A DNA stretch of 64,000 nucleotides from contig JBEKUJ010000013.1 in NCBI GenBank assembly GCA_049515135.1, positions 58,433-122,432 of the forward strand, written 5' to 3'. This document shows positions 1 to 8,390 of the stretch, one piece after another. Numbering within the stretch: position 1 is the first letter of the stretch; each line of letters begins with the position of its first letter. The translations under genes were made by a program, and so were the position numbers. The DNA comes from Fen-1364 sp049515135. GTDB taxonomy: Bacteria > Spirochaetota > Spirochaetia > SZUA-6 > Fen-1364. The notes under the pieces were generated by a model, which was not told the origin of the DNA, made no database searches, and saw only the letters and a program-made list of their open reading frames with translations.

Positions 1-106
1 AGATGCCCTCGGCGTGGTCGATCACCGTGGGAGTGAACCCGCCCTGGGCCTTCCAGCTGTAGATCACATGCTGTCGGTCAAGCTTCTGCAGTTCCGCCGT
101 ATTCAT
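1..106 (-). CDS. Class III aminotransferase, N-terminal fragment (probable beta-alanine transaminase)
   Basis: The frame opens with ATG at 106 and runs off the left edge, so only the first 35 residues are visible. They read like the start of PLP-dependent class III aminotransferases (LDRQHVIYSW, then VIDHAEGI before the usual aspartate-glycine turn). The ATG overlaps the stop of the upstream carbamoylase as ATGA, so translation is probably coupled. As the last gene of a reductive pyrimidine pathway, it would be expected to convert beta-alanine (or 3-aminoisobutyrate) to malonate (methylmalonate) semialdehyde, the substrate of the dehydrogenase at 8391. The family call rests on a short stretch; the substrate is inferred from context. 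Confidence 0.6.
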   Translation of the reverse strand, partial: MNTAELQKLDRQHVIYSWKAQGGFTPTVIDHAEGI

Positions 107-1362
107 TGAGTCTCCTCTCTCTCGTGCTCGTTTGCCGTGCGAAGGATGCATCCAAGGAGCACGTTTGCCCCTGCTTCGCAGTCCTCCCACTTGGTATTCT
201 CCACCTCCACGTGGCTCCTGCCGCCGATGCTCGGCACGAATATCATGGCCGTGGGGCAGACCTGGTTCATGTAGCTTGCATCATGCCCCGCCCCGCTCAC
301 CATATGGTGGGTGGAGTACCCCAATTCCTTTGCAGTGTCCAGCACTCTCTGGACCAACGTCTCGTTGAACGGGGCGTGCGGGCAGCGCCAGGTTTCCTCG
401 ATGCGGATGGGAGTCCCGCGTCGAGCCGCGATTTCCTGGAAGTCCTTTTTCAGGAGATCCCATGCGCGCAAAGCGTGGTCGTCATCCCATGACCGTATAT
501 CCACGGTGAAATGCACCTTGTCCGGGATGATGTTGCGCGAATTGGGTCCGTTCTGGATCTCCCCGACTGTTGCAACCATGTTGCCCTGCATCCGGTCAGG
601 AAGCGCATTGGTGGCCAGGATCATCTCCGCGGCCGCGCAGAGCGCGTCGTGCCTGCCTTCCATTGGCGTGGGCCCGACCTGGTTGGCCTCCCCCTGCAGG
701 TACACGTCGTACCAGTGGAGACAGAGGATGCCCTTGGGAGCGCCGATGGTCTTCCCCAGGCGCTCCAGCATGGGCCCCTGCTCTATGTGATACTCGAAAT
801 ATGCATGGGTGGGCCATTTCCTTGCCGGCGCGGATCCCTTGTAGCCGATCCGCTGCAGCTCATCACCCTGCTTCTTTCCGTTTATGTCCGTGCGGGAATA
901 CGCCCAGTCGCGCTCCAAAGAGCCTGCCCACACCCCGGACGACACCATTGCGGGCGCGAACCGCGATCCTTCCTCGTTGGTCCAATCAACGATGATGATC
1001 GGTCTTTCGGTCTCCACGTCGTTCTCGGTAATGGTCCGCATGACCTCCAGAGCGCCCATGACACCCAGGATCCCGTCGAACCTTCCCCCTTTGGGCTGCG
1101 AGTCGATGTGGGAGCCGAACATGACCGGTTCCAGCGTGTCACTCTTTCCCGGCCTGCGGCCGACGATGTTTCCCATCTCGTCGACGGTCACGACGAGCTT
1201 GATTTCTTTCAGCCATTTCACAAACAGGTCACGGGCCTTCTTGTCCTCATCCGAAAGAGCCAGACGATGGACACCGCCGGCAGGAGTGGCGCCGATCTTC
1301 GCCATTTCCTCCAGGCTGGCCCGAAGCCGGGCGCCGTTGACCCTCAATTTCGTTGTTTCCAT
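103..1362 (-). CDS. Zn-dependent N-carbamoyl-amino-acid hydrolase, M20 family (probable beta-ureidopropionase)
   Basis: This 419-residue protein belongs to the M20 hydantoinase/carbamoylase family. The metal-site motifs are visible: GSHIDSQPKGGRFDG (His85, Asp96), the NEEGSRF acidic pair near 130 and SGAGHDA near the C-terminus. Such enzymes hydrolyse N-carbamoyl-beta-alanine or N-carbamoyl-L-amino acids to the free amino acid, CO2 and ammonia. I chose the ATG at 1362 because GGAGG lies 7 nt upstream; longer in-frame starts have no such site. It lies 75 nt downstream of dihydropyrimidinase and overlaps the aminotransferase. A nitrilase-type carbamoylase at 5741 could do the same step, so the exact substrate is open. 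Confidence 0.88.
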   Translation of the reverse strand: METTKLRVNGARLRASLEEMAKIGATPAGGVHRLALSDEDKKARDLFVKWLKEIKLVVTVDEMGNIVGRRPGKSDTLEPVMFGSHIDSQPKGGRFDGILGVMGALEVMRTITENDVETERPIIIVDWTNEEGSRFAPAMVSSGVWAGSLERDWAYSRTDINGKKQGDELQRIGYKGSAPARKWPTHAYFEYHIEQGPMLERLGKTIGAPKGILCLHWYDVYLQGEANQVGPTPMEGRHDALCAAAEMILATNALPDRMQGNMVATVGEIQNGPNSRNIIPDKVHFTVDIRSWDDDHALRAWDLLKKDFQEIAARRGTPIRIEETWRCPHAPFNETLVQRVLDTAKELGYSTHHMVSGAGHDASYMNQVCPTAMIFVPSIGGRSHVEVENTKWEDCEAGANVLLGCILRTANEHEREETQ

Positions 1363-1395
1363 GGGCATTCCTCCGTAGCTTCGAATGGAAGGAAA

Positions 1396-1421
1396 GCGCT
1401 TCCCCCGGACGGGGGAAGCGC
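1396..1421 (-). other. Perfect intercistronic hairpin
   Basis: An 11-bp perfect stem (GCGCTTCCCCC with its complement) closes a 4-nt loop between dihydropyrimidinase and the carbamoylase. On the minus strand it is followed only by a short TTTCC, so it is a poor intrinsic terminator. It more likely sets RNA stability or partial termination within the operon. Confidence 0.7.
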
Positions 1422-1437
1422 GAATCAAACGCCGGAA

Positions 1438-2832
1438 TCAGAAAGCGGAAAGGGGCTGCCTCTTCACAAACCTGCCGCGCCCGGCTTCGCCGACGAACTT
1501 CATCTGGTCATCGGCCCATTCGGCCACGCGCCTGCCCCGAGAATACACGATGTCGGGCATCCCTGTCATCTCGAAGCCTTCCCAGGGGGTGTAGTCCACG
1601 TTCTGGTGCAGCTTCTTCTGGGTGATTTTGAATTTGCGCTTCGGATCGAACACCACGATATCGGCATCCTTGCCGGCCGACACGGCGCCCTTGTCAGCCA
1701 GGCCGAACATCCGGGCTGTCGCCGTGGAAAGAACATCCACCATCCTCTCAAGCGTGATGCGGCCTTTCACGACTCCTTCGGTGTGCATGAGCATGAGCAT
1801 GGTCTCAATGCCGGGTGCTCCGTTGGGAATCTTCTTGTAGTCCTCCTTGCCCGCCATGTCCTTCTGTCCCTTGAAGTTGAACGGACAGTGGTCGGTTCCG
1901 ATGGTCTGGATGTCGCCGTCCCTGAGACCCTGCCATAACTCGTCGCAGCTCTCCTGCGGACGCAGCGGCGGGGACATGACGTACTTGGCGCCGTTCCAGT
2001 TCGGCTCATTGTAGCGGTCCTCATTCAGCGTGAGGTACTGCGGGCAGGTCTCAGCTTGCACGCGCACGCCCCTGTCCCTGGCCTGCTTGATCTTCCACAG
2101 GCCCCGACTGGAAGAAAGGTGGACGATATAGATGCGGCTGTCGGTGAACTCCACCGCCTTTGCGGCCCTGTCCACTGCCTCTTCCTCCGCCATGACCGCG
2201 TGGGCCCACGCGTGGTTGATCGGCGCCGCAAGCTTCCCCTCTTCGGCGAACCGTTCGTTCAGCCGTCGGATCATGTCGAAGCTCTCCGCGTGCACCTGCA
2301 CCAGCCCGCCATGCTTCTTCGTCTCCTCCAGGAGCCGGATCATGGTGTAGTCGTCCACTCTGAAATCGTAGAAAAGGAAAATCTTGAAGCTCGGGGTGCC
2401 GTACTCGTGGATGGCTTTCTTCACCTCTTCGATCACCTCGGGCCGGGCATCGGTGACTCCGGGATGGATGCTGAAATCCACCACTGACTTGCCGCTGGCC
2501 TTGCCCTTCTGGCGCTCCACCGCGTCACGCAGCATCTCCCCCTTGTTCTGGAGGCTGAAGTCGATGATGGTGGTAGTGCCTCCGCAGGCGGCAGCGATGG
2601 AACCTGTTTCCCAGGTGTCGGAGGACGTGGTGCCCATGAAGGGCATTTCGATGTGGGTATGCGGATCAATGGCGCCCGGCAGGATGTACTTCCCCGCAGC
2701 GTCCACCGTCTCATCCGCTTTCACGGAGAGGCCGGAACCGAGGGACTTTATCTTCTCCCCTTCAATGTAGACGTCCGCTTTGTACGAGCCCGTTGACGTG
2801 ACGACGAGCCCGTTTTTCAAGAGTACGCTCAT
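1438..2832 (-). CDS. hydA: Dihydropyrimidinase (D-hydantoinase)
   Basis: This 464-residue cyclic amidohydrolase opens the ring of dihydrouracil or dihydrothymine to give N-carbamoyl-beta-amino acids. The binuclear zinc site is readable: His58 and His60 in DPHTH, the lysine to be carboxylated (Lys150 in SFKIF), and histidines in QVHAES and IVHLSSS, with the catalytic-site GTDHCPF. The ATG at 2832 follows a GGAGGGAGGG site. A GTG at 2853 is in frame but overlaps preA without a better ribosome site. It lies 13 nt after preA and is plainly co-transcribed with it. Confidence 0.95.
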   Translation of the reverse strand: MSVLLKNGLVVTSTGSYKADVYIEGEKIKSLGSGLSVKADETVDAAGKYILPGAIDPHTHIEMPFMGTTSSDTWETGSIAAACGGTTTIIDFSLQNKGEMLRDAVERQKGKASGKSVVDFSIHPGVTDARPEVIEEVKKAIHEYGTPSFKIFLFYDFRVDDYTMIRLLEETKKHGGLVQVHAESFDMIRRLNERFAEEGKLAAPINHAWAHAVMAEEEAVDRAAKAVEFTDSRIYIVHLSSSRGLWKIKQARDRGVRVQAETCPQYLTLNEDRYNEPNWNGAKYVMSPPLRPQESCDELWQGLRDGDIQTIGTDHCPFNFKGQKDMAGKEDYKKIPNGAPGIETMLMLMHTEGVVKGRITLERMVDVLSTATARMFGLADKGAVSAGKDADIVVFDPKRKFKITQKKLHQNVDYTPWEGFEMTGMPDIVYSRGRRVAEWADDQMKFVGEAGRGRFVKRQPLSAF

Positions 2833-2845
2833 GACCCTCCCTCCT

Positions 2846-4141
2846 TCATGCACCGTGGAACGGCGCCACTTTCACCTGCTTCTGGAAAACGGCGTCCTTG
2901 ATGGGCGTATGACGCCGTGCCCAGCCCTTGGGCTTTTCCTTGAAGCTGATCAGCTCAGGCACCGGGCAGATGAAGCTGCAGATCATGCAGCTGAGGCACT
3001 TGTCCTCATCCAGCTTGGGCCTTCTCTTCTCAGCCTCCCATTCCAGGGCCTGGCCGCCTGCATCGTGGCAGACGATGTAGCACTGCCCGCAGCCCACGCA
3101 CTTTTCCAGGTCATACTGGGCTACTCCCTGGCGCTGCAGGTCGAAGTGGTCCGTGGTCTTCAGGTGCGGCAGGCTCTTGCCAATGAGGTCCGCCATGCTG
3201 GTGATCCCGCGGGATGCCATATAGTCGGTCATCCCCTCGATCATGTCCTCCACGATCCGGTATCCGTAGTGGATGATCCCCGTGGTCACCTGGATTGTCG
3301 TTGCTCCCACCAGGAGATACTCCAGGGCATCGATCCACGTCTCCACGCCGCCCATTGCGGACAGGGGCAGATCCAGCTCTGCGCATTGCGCCATCTCCGC
3401 GATGAAGTGCAGCGCGATGGGTTTTATCGCCGAGCCCGAGTAGCCGCTCATGGCCCCCACGCCGAATACGTTCGGCTTCGGGACCAGATCATCCAGTCCG
3501 ATGCCGGAGATCGCGCGGAACGTGTTCACCGCCGAAATGCCGTCCGCTCCGCCTTTCTTGGCGTAGATTGCCGGCTCCGTCATGTCGGTGATGTTCGGCG
3601 TCATCTTTGCCAGAACGGGGATTTTCACCGCTTTCTTGACCGTAGCGGTGAACTTCTCCAGCAGGTGGTTGGCCTGGCCGACCTTGTGTCCCGACCCTTC
3701 CACTGTCATGTGGGGGCAGGAGAAGTTCAGCTCCAGCATGTCCGCCCCGTGGTCTTCCGCAGCCCTGGCCAGCCAGTCCCACTCCTCGTTGGAGAAGCCC
3801 ATGATGCTTGCGATGATAGGCCGGTCAGGATACTTCTTCTTCAGATAGAGGTAGTCCGCCAGGTTGTCCTTGAGGGGCCGATCGGAGATCTGCTCCACGT
3901 TCTGCAGGCCCACCAGGTGCTTGCTCTCGTAATGGTAGGGGGCCATGCGCGGGGACGGATGGATGATGGGGATACGGTCTGAGTTTAACGTTTTATAGCA
4001 CACGCCTCCCCAGCCGTGCTCGTACGCCCTTTCAACCATCTCCGCGCTGTTGGAAACCGGCGAGGAAGAAAGCAGGAACGGGTTGTTGAAGGTCACCCCG
4101 CAGAAGCTCACGGAAAGATCGGTTCTTTGTTTTGTCGACAT
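2846..4141 (-). CDS. preA: NAD-dependent dihydropyrimidine dehydrogenase, catalytic subunit PreA
   Basis: The 431-residue protein has an N-terminal FMN-binding dihydroorotate-dehydrogenase-like barrel (VTFNNPFLLSSSPV, LNFSCPH, VLAKMTPN) and a C-terminal pair of 4Fe-4S motifs (CVGCGQCYIVC and CLSCMICSFIC). This is the PreA layout: it reduces uracil or thymine with electrons passed from the flavoprotein PreT. preT ends 12 nt upstream, in the same operon. Length and motifs match the family, and nothing is missing. Confidence 0.95.
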   Translation of the reverse strand: MSTKQRTDLSVSFCGVTFNNPFLLSSSPVSNSAEMVERAYEHGWGGVCYKTLNSDRIPIIHPSPRMAPYHYESKHLVGLQNVEQISDRPLKDNLADYLYLKKKYPDRPIIASIMGFSNEEWDWLARAAEDHGADMLELNFSCPHMTVEGSGHKVGQANHLLEKFTATVKKAVKIPVLAKMTPNITDMTEPAIYAKKGGADGISAVNTFRAISGIGLDDLVPKPNVFGVGAMSGYSGSAIKPIALHFIAEMAQCAELDLPLSAMGGVETWIDALEYLLVGATTIQVTTGIIHYGYRIVEDMIEGMTDYMASRGITSMADLIGKSLPHLKTTDHFDLQRQGVAQYDLEKCVGCGQCYIVCHDAGGQALEWEAEKRRPKLDEDKCLSCMICSFICPVPELISFKEKPKGWARRHTPIKDAVFQKQVKVAPFHGA

Positions 4142-4153
4142 GGCAAATCCTCC

Positions 4154-5467
4154 TCAGCTCAGCGCTTCCCGGATTGAGCGTGCTGCAAGCTTCCCATCCT
4201 GCACCGCATCGACGACGAGACCCGGTCCCCGCACGATGTCTCCCCCTGCAAAGATGGCCTTTGCCGAGGTCTTGCCCGTCTTGGAGTCCGCCAGGATGAG
4301 GCCTTTGCGGTCCACTTTGATGGCTCCCGACCAGTTCGCGGAATCCACCCTGTTCCCGACCGCCTCGACTGCCGCCTGGACTTCCAGGGTCCACTCCGTG
4401 CCCTTGAGCTCCGATGGCGCGCGCCGGCCCGTGGAATCCTCCGGGCCAAGGCGCGTACGCACCAGGGTTATTCCCGCGAGCCTGCCCTGGGAATCCGCCT
4501 GGTATCTCACGGGCTGGTTCAGCGGCATGAAATGCGCGCCCAGCCGGAGTGCGGCAAGGCGCTCATCCTCCTCTGCCGGCATCTGAGAGAAGGACCGGCG
4601 GTAGATGAGGAACGCGTCCCGGGCCCCCAATTTGAGCGCGGACTGGATGCAGTCCATGGCAACACTTCCTCCGCCGATCACGGCGACGGACCTGCCTTCG
4701 AACTGGCTGGCAAGTTCCGTGATGCGGCCTTCGCGGAGCGCCGCAAGGAACTCCACCGAGGTGAAGACACCCTTCACCTTGTCTGCGCCGGGAATCTGCT
4801 CCGCCCCCCAGAGACCGGGGGCAAGGAAAACGGCATTGTAGCCCTGGGACAGAAGGTTTTCCGCCCCCTTTGCACCGTCCACCCTGGTGCCGCAGACAAA
4901 CTTCACGCCGAGGGATTCGATGTCGGCAAGCTCGTGCTTGAGGAAATCAGCGTCAAAACGATACGCGGGAACGCCATAGCGGATGACTCCTCCCGGCTCG
5001 GCTCTCTCTTCGAAGACAGTCACGTTGAACCCATGACGCGCAAGGTCCGCGGCGCACGCGAGCCCTGCCGGCCCGGAGCCGACAACGGCTATCTTCTCAG
5101 CACGTGAGGCCGGCTTCTCCAGCGCGGGGCCGAGCTTCCAGGAATGCTCAACCAGGGCCCGCTGGATCTTTCCGATCTCGACAGGCCGGGCGATCCCGGT
5201 GGCGCTGCATTCTTTCTCGCACAGCCGCGGCGTTGGACACAGGACGCCGCATGCCCCTCCCAGGGGATTGTTCGACTTGACTGTGCGGATTGCCCCCGTG
5301 ACATTCCGGAGTCGAAGCTTTCTGATGAAAGTCCCCGGATCCGTCTCTGCCGGACATCCCTTTGAGCAGGGGGGATCATGGCAGAGGAGACACCGATCCG
5401 CCTCGGCCATGGCCTGCGCCAGATCGAGGCCCTTCCCCATCGTTGCGAAGCGCTCAGCATTGCTCAC
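4154..5467 (-). CDS. preT: NAD-dependent dihydropyrimidine dehydrogenase, flavoprotein subunit PreT
   Basis: This 437-residue protein resembles the glutamate-synthase small subunit. A cysteine-rich N-terminus (Cys26, 29, 34, 38, then CGVLCPTPRLCEKEC) binds 4Fe-4S clusters. An FAD-binding Rossmann motif follows (VVGSGPAGLACA), then a second nucleotide-binding motif (VIGGGSVAMD) for NAD(P)H. I start it at GTG 5467, because AAGGAGG sits 7 nt before it and homologues begin at this point; an ATG at 5497 lacks a ribosome site. As first gene of the operon it has a promoter at 5656-5684 and therefore a leader of about 180 nt. Confidence 0.93.
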   Translation of the reverse strand: MSNAERFATMGKGLDLAQAMAEADRCLLCHDPPCSKGCPAETDPGTFIRKLRLRNVTGAIRTVKSNNPLGGACGVLCPTPRLCEKECSATGIARPVEIGKIQRALVEHSWKLGPALEKPASRAEKIAVVGSGPAGLACAADLARHGFNVTVFEERAEPGGVIRYGVPAYRFDADFLKHELADIESLGVKFVCGTRVDGAKGAENLLSQGYNAVFLAPGLWGAEQIPGADKVKGVFTSVEFLAALREGRITELASQFEGRSVAVIGGGSVAMDCIQSALKLGARDAFLIYRRSFSQMPAEEDERLAALRLGAHFMPLNQPVRYQADSQGRLAGITLVRTRLGPEDSTGRRAPSELKGTEWTLEVQAAVEAVGNRVDSANWSGAIKVDRKGLILADSKTGKTSAKAIFAGGDIVRGPGLVVDAVQDGKLAARSIREALS

Positions 5468-5655
5468 GGCGGAGCCTCCTTGAAAAAAGAATCTCATCGC
5501 CTGCCCTGTGGAAAGAGTTCTGCCCGTCCAGGACAAGCTGTGAATTAATGCGCTTCGAAAAAGGATTTTTTTCCTGTCCGTGGCGGGCTGGGAAACTCCC
5601 TGCTGCGCATGCCGCATGGAGTCGATCTGGTGTTGACTGCCCGCAGGACTGCCTG

Positions 5656-5684
5656 ATTATACGATCTCCCGTTGCACTTGTAAA
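5656..5684 (-). promoter_or_regulatory. Promoter of the preT-preA-hydA operon
   Basis: TTTACA (5684-5679), a 17-bp spacer and a consensus TATAAT (5661-5656). Transcription should start near 5649. The -35 boxes of this promoter and the opposite one are only 8 bp apart, so one regulator could control both directions. Confidence 0.75.
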
Positions 5685-5692
5685 TAAAAATG

Positions 5693-5721
5693 TTGCCGAG
5701 GAAAGTCCTTCATTCTATAAT
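5693..5721 (+). promoter_or_regulatory. Promoter of the nitrilase-family gene
   Basis: TTGCCG (5693-5698), a 17-bp spacer and TATAAT (5716-5721). The predicted start leaves a short leader carrying the AAAGGAG ribosome site. It is back-to-back with the pre operon promoter. Confidence 0.75.
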
Positions 5722-5740
5722 GAGCAAAAGGAGATCACCA

Positions 5741-6610
5741 ATGCCCCGAGTCATTCGCTGCGGACTGATCCAGGCCTCCAACCCCCGGCACGAGGGGTCG
5801 CTCCAGGAAATCAAGGACGCAATGATCCAGAAGCACATCGGCCTCGTTGAGGAAGCGGGCAAGAAGGGTGTCCAGATCCTGTGCCTGCAGGAGCTGTTCC
5901 ACGGTCCCTATTTCGCTGCAGAACAGGACATCAAGTGGTATCGCACGGCCGAGCCTGTGCCCGGCCCCATAACGGAGCGGATGGCACCGCTCGCAAAGAA
6001 ATACCGGATGGTGACGATCCTGCCCGTGTATGAGATGGAGCAGGAGGGCGTCTACTACAACTGCGCTGCAGTGCTGGACGCGGACGGCAAATATCTCGGC
6101 AAGATGCGAAAGGTGCATATCCCCCATACCTATCCGGGGTTCTGGGAAAAGTTCTACTTCAAACCCGGGACCTTACCCTTTCCCGTTTTTCAGACCGCAT
6201 ACGCGAAGATCGGGATCTATATCTGCTACGACCGGCACTTCCCCGAATGCGCTCGAATCCTTGCCCTGAAAGGAGCTGAGATCCTCTTCAACCCCTCGGC
6301 GACAACAGAGGGCAAGTCGAAGTACCTGTGGGAGCTGGAGCAGCCAGCCCAGGCGGTGGCGAACGGAGTGTTTATCGGGGCGAACAACAGGGTGGGTCTG
6401 GAAAAACCATGGGAGTTCGGCAAGTTTTACGGCTCAAGCTACTTTGTCGATCCCCGGGGCAAGATCCTGGTGAAAGGTTCCGAGGACAAGGACGAAGTGG
6501 TTGTGGCTGACTTGGACCTGGATGTAATCCGCGAGGTCCGCGACGGCTGGCAGTTCTTCAGGGACAGGCGGCCGGAGCTGTACACGGAGATTGGACAACA
6601 GCTTCCCTAG
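5741..6610 (+). CDS. Carbon-nitrogen hydrolase, nitrilase superfamily (beta-ureidopropionase / N-carbamoylputrescine amidase type)
   Basis: A 289-residue nitrilase-fold amidase with the catalytic triad in order: Glu51 (LQELF), Lys124 (GKMRKVHIPH) and Cys162 (ICYDRHFPE). Relatives hydrolyse N-carbamoyl-beta-alanine or N-carbamoylputrescine. The ATG at 5741 follows AAAGGAGATCACC. Its divergent promoter pairing with preT argues for beta-ureidopropionase, which would make it a second, unrelated enzyme for the step also assigned to 103-1362. N-carbamoylputrescine amidase remains possible, because an arginine decarboxylase is encoded at 53801. Confidence 0.9.
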   Translation: MPRVIRCGLIQASNPRHEGSLQEIKDAMIQKHIGLVEEAGKKGVQILCLQELFHGPYFAAEQDIKWYRTAEPVPGPITERMAPLAKKYRMVTILPVYEMEQEGVYYNCAAVLDADGKYLGKMRKVHIPHTYPGFWEKFYFKPGTLPFPVFQTAYAKIGIYICYDRHFPECARILALKGAEILFNPSATTEGKSKYLWELEQPAQAVANGVFIGANNRVGLEKPWEFGKFYGSSYFVDPRGKILVKGSEDKDEVVVADLDLDVIREVRDGWQFFRDRRPELYTEIGQQLP

Positions 6611-6611
6611 G

Positions 6612-6682
6612 CATGGATGCCGAAGGGGCGCCGAGCCTCCCACGCAGTAGCGTGGGATGGATGTGCGGTAGGCGCCCCGTAG
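6612..6682. repeat. REP-like nested palindrome, GGGGCGCC type
   Basis: Outer arms GGGGCGCC (6625-6632) and GGCGCCCC (6671-6678) enclose an inner hairpin CCCACGC-AGTA-GCGTGGG (6639-6656). The same outer arms and the flanking ATGGA..GCCGA text recur at 40065-40124, so this is a member of a dispersed family. Confidence 0.65.
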
Positions 6683-6705
6683 CCAGCAAGCTGCTGAAAA
6701 AAGAG

Positions 6706-6732
6706 AGCGCCGGGATGACCCGGCGCTTTTTT
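6706..6732 (+). terminator. Bidirectional intrinsic terminator
   Basis: A perfect 9-bp stem AGCGCCGGG/CCCGGCGCT with an ATGA loop is followed by TTTTT on the plus strand and preceded by AAAAAA, which gives a U run on the minus strand. It lies between the convergent nitrilase and NCS1 genes and can serve both. Confidence 0.88.
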
Positions 6733-6737
6733 CTGCG

Positions 6738-8198
6738 CTAGCGAGTTGCGGGCTGGGGTTGCCTGGCCTCCTGGAAGACTCCTGCAAACAGCCATTCCAG
6801 AAGCAGCGCCACCACGACAGCGAAGTACCAGATCACGCCGCCGGGGAAGGGGATCTTCAGGCTCCCGATGTTCACGTAGGCTATCTGGTGGATGAGGGCT
6901 GCAATCACGTAGCACACCACCCACGTCCCTATCAGGGAGACGAAGCCGGCAAGGCTCCAGCCGTTTTTGAACCAGGCGCTCCCCGAGCCCTTGGTATACA
7001 GACCCTGGACATCAACCTTCTGCTTGTTAATAAGCCAGTAGTTGGCAATCATGATACCGGCAATCGGTCCCAGGAGGATCCCGTAGTTGCCTGCCCAGGC
7101 CTGGATGTAGTCCACGTACGCCTGGCCGGTCGACACTGACCACCACGGCACCACAAAGAAGGCGATGACCGACCCGACGATGACCGCCGTTTTCCACCGC
7201 ATTCTGAACGTTGACATCAGGATATTGAACAGAGGGATGGAGTTTGCCGTCATGTCGGTGGACCATGGCGCCAGGAACGCAAAGAGGAGCCCGATCAGCG
7301 CAGGAATGATTCCAGGGCTGAACTGGACGATGATTTGCTGGGGCAGGATCTGTCCGGTCAGGACTACCGCGGCGTAGCCAAGACCCGTAGCCAGAATCTG
7401 GCAGAGCACGATTCCCACGAAGAGGCCGATTCCCATGGCGCCCTTTTTCGCCGGGTTGATGCCGCGGGAGATATCGGAGATGTTCAGCGCAACTGTTGCC
7501 CACCAGTTCGTCTGAACGGCCAGGTACGCAAGGAATGGGAAGCTGAGGTAGCCCGCTTTGCTGACCCACATCTTGGCCGCGTTTCCGGCGAACTCAGAGC
7601 GGGTTGCCAGCCAGATGACCAGCCAGATGAAGTAGATGAGCATGATGGGGCCGGCCCAGTTTGCCATCTGTCCGATTCCCTGGAGGCCGAAGAGCATGAC
7701 GAGAACGAACGAGCCAAGGTAGAAGACAAGGGAAATGATCAGGTACTTGATGGCAACGGCAGTCACCATGTCCTTGGGAACGCCCGTGATGGCGACGATG
7801 ATCATGGTGATGGCGAGGGACCCTGCCCACGCCTCGATGCCGAACCACATGAGTCCGGAAATCCCTCTCAGGATGACCGGCACATGTGCGCCGCGGAAGC
7901 CAAATGAGGCGCGAAGCTGCGCCGGGTAGTTGAGGCCATGCCGCACGCCCACCACTCCGTTCAGCCACATGACGATCACCGCTGCAAGGTTGCCGATCAG
8001 CGACCCCCAGAGCGCCTGCCAGAAGTTCAGACCCAGGCTCATGCCGATGGGGCCGAGGAAGAACATGGGGATGCAGGTGTTCATTGAGAACATCATCAAC
8101 GTCCATGTCCATCCGTTGTACTTCTGCTTGCTTCTTGCGATGGGGAGTAGATCCGGGTTTTCGGTGTAACCCTTTGATGTAACGACAACATCCGCCAT
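6738..8198 (-). CDS. NCS1 family nucleobase:cation symporter
   Basis: This 486-residue membrane protein has about 12 hydrophobic segments. The conserved NCS1 opening is readable: an N-terminal YNGWTWTLMMFSMNT, then LRASFGFRGAHVPVILRG and WFGIEAWAG. The family imports uracil, allantoin, hydantoins or purine bases with Na+ or H+. Its divergent placement opposite the semialdehyde dehydrogenase and next to the pre genes suggests uracil or thymine uptake. The ATG at 8198 is preceded by GGGAGG; an upstream extension in frame has no ribosome site. Exact substrate is inferred. Confidence 0.9.
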   Translation of the reverse strand: MADVVVTSKGYTENPDLLPIARSKQKYNGWTWTLMMFSMNTCIPMFFLGPIGMSLGLNFWQALWGSLIGNLAAVIVMWLNGVVGVRHGLNYPAQLRASFGFRGAHVPVILRGISGLMWFGIEAWAGSLAITMIIVAITGVPKDMVTAVAIKYLIISLVFYLGSFVLVMLFGLQGIGQMANWAGPIMLIYFIWLVIWLATRSEFAGNAAKMWVSKAGYLSFPFLAYLAVQTNWWATVALNISDISRGINPAKKGAMGIGLFVGIVLCQILATGLGYAAVVLTGQILPQQIIVQFSPGIIPALIGLLFAFLAPWSTDMTANSIPLFNILMSTFRMRWKTAVIVGSVIAFFVVPWWSVSTGQAYVDYIQAWAGNYGILLGPIAGIMIANYWLINKQKVDVQGLYTKGSGSAWFKNGWSLAGFVSLIGTWVVCYVIAALIHQIAYVNIGSLKIPFPGGVIWYFAVVVALLLEWLFAGVFQEARQPQPATR

Positions 8199-8237
8199 AA
8201 AGCTTCCTCCCTTGTGCCAAGATTTGAATGATCGACC

Positions 8238-8266
8238 ATGATAGAACCGCCGGGCCGGGAATGCAA
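8238..8266 (-). promoter_or_regulatory. Promoter of the NCS1 transporter gene
   Basis: TTGCAT (8266-8261), 17-bp spacer, TATCAT (8243-8238), about 40 nt upstream of the start codon on the minus strand. Confidence 0.75.
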
Positions 8267-8320
8267 GTTTTTTTTCAATTTTTTTAAGTTTATGCATGCG
8301 TACGTGGGACAAGCTTTTCG

Positions 8321-8349
8321 TTGACGGCTCCCCCTGCCGGTGGTATCAT
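8321..8349 (+). promoter_or_regulatory. Promoter of the semialdehyde dehydrogenase gene
   Basis: TTGACG (8321-8326), 17-bp spacer, TATCAT (8344-8349), with an AAGGAG ribosome site downstream. The -10 box is identical to that of the divergent transporter promoter. Confidence 0.78.
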
Positions 8350-8390
8350 GGGGAGTTCCCGCTGATTATTAACGAAACAAGGAGATCAAT

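Noticed and set aside
511..1938. Long plus-strand open frame (475 codons) opposite the carbamoylase and dihydropyrimidinase genes
   Set aside because: It crosses two well-supported genes, has no family resemblance and low-complexity composition; high GC produces such antisense frames.
5741..6610. Firm call as N-carbamoylputrescine amidase of the polyamine pathway
   Set aside because: The motif set fits, but the divergent pairing with the pre operon favours a pyrimidine role, and no agmatine deiminase is in the window.
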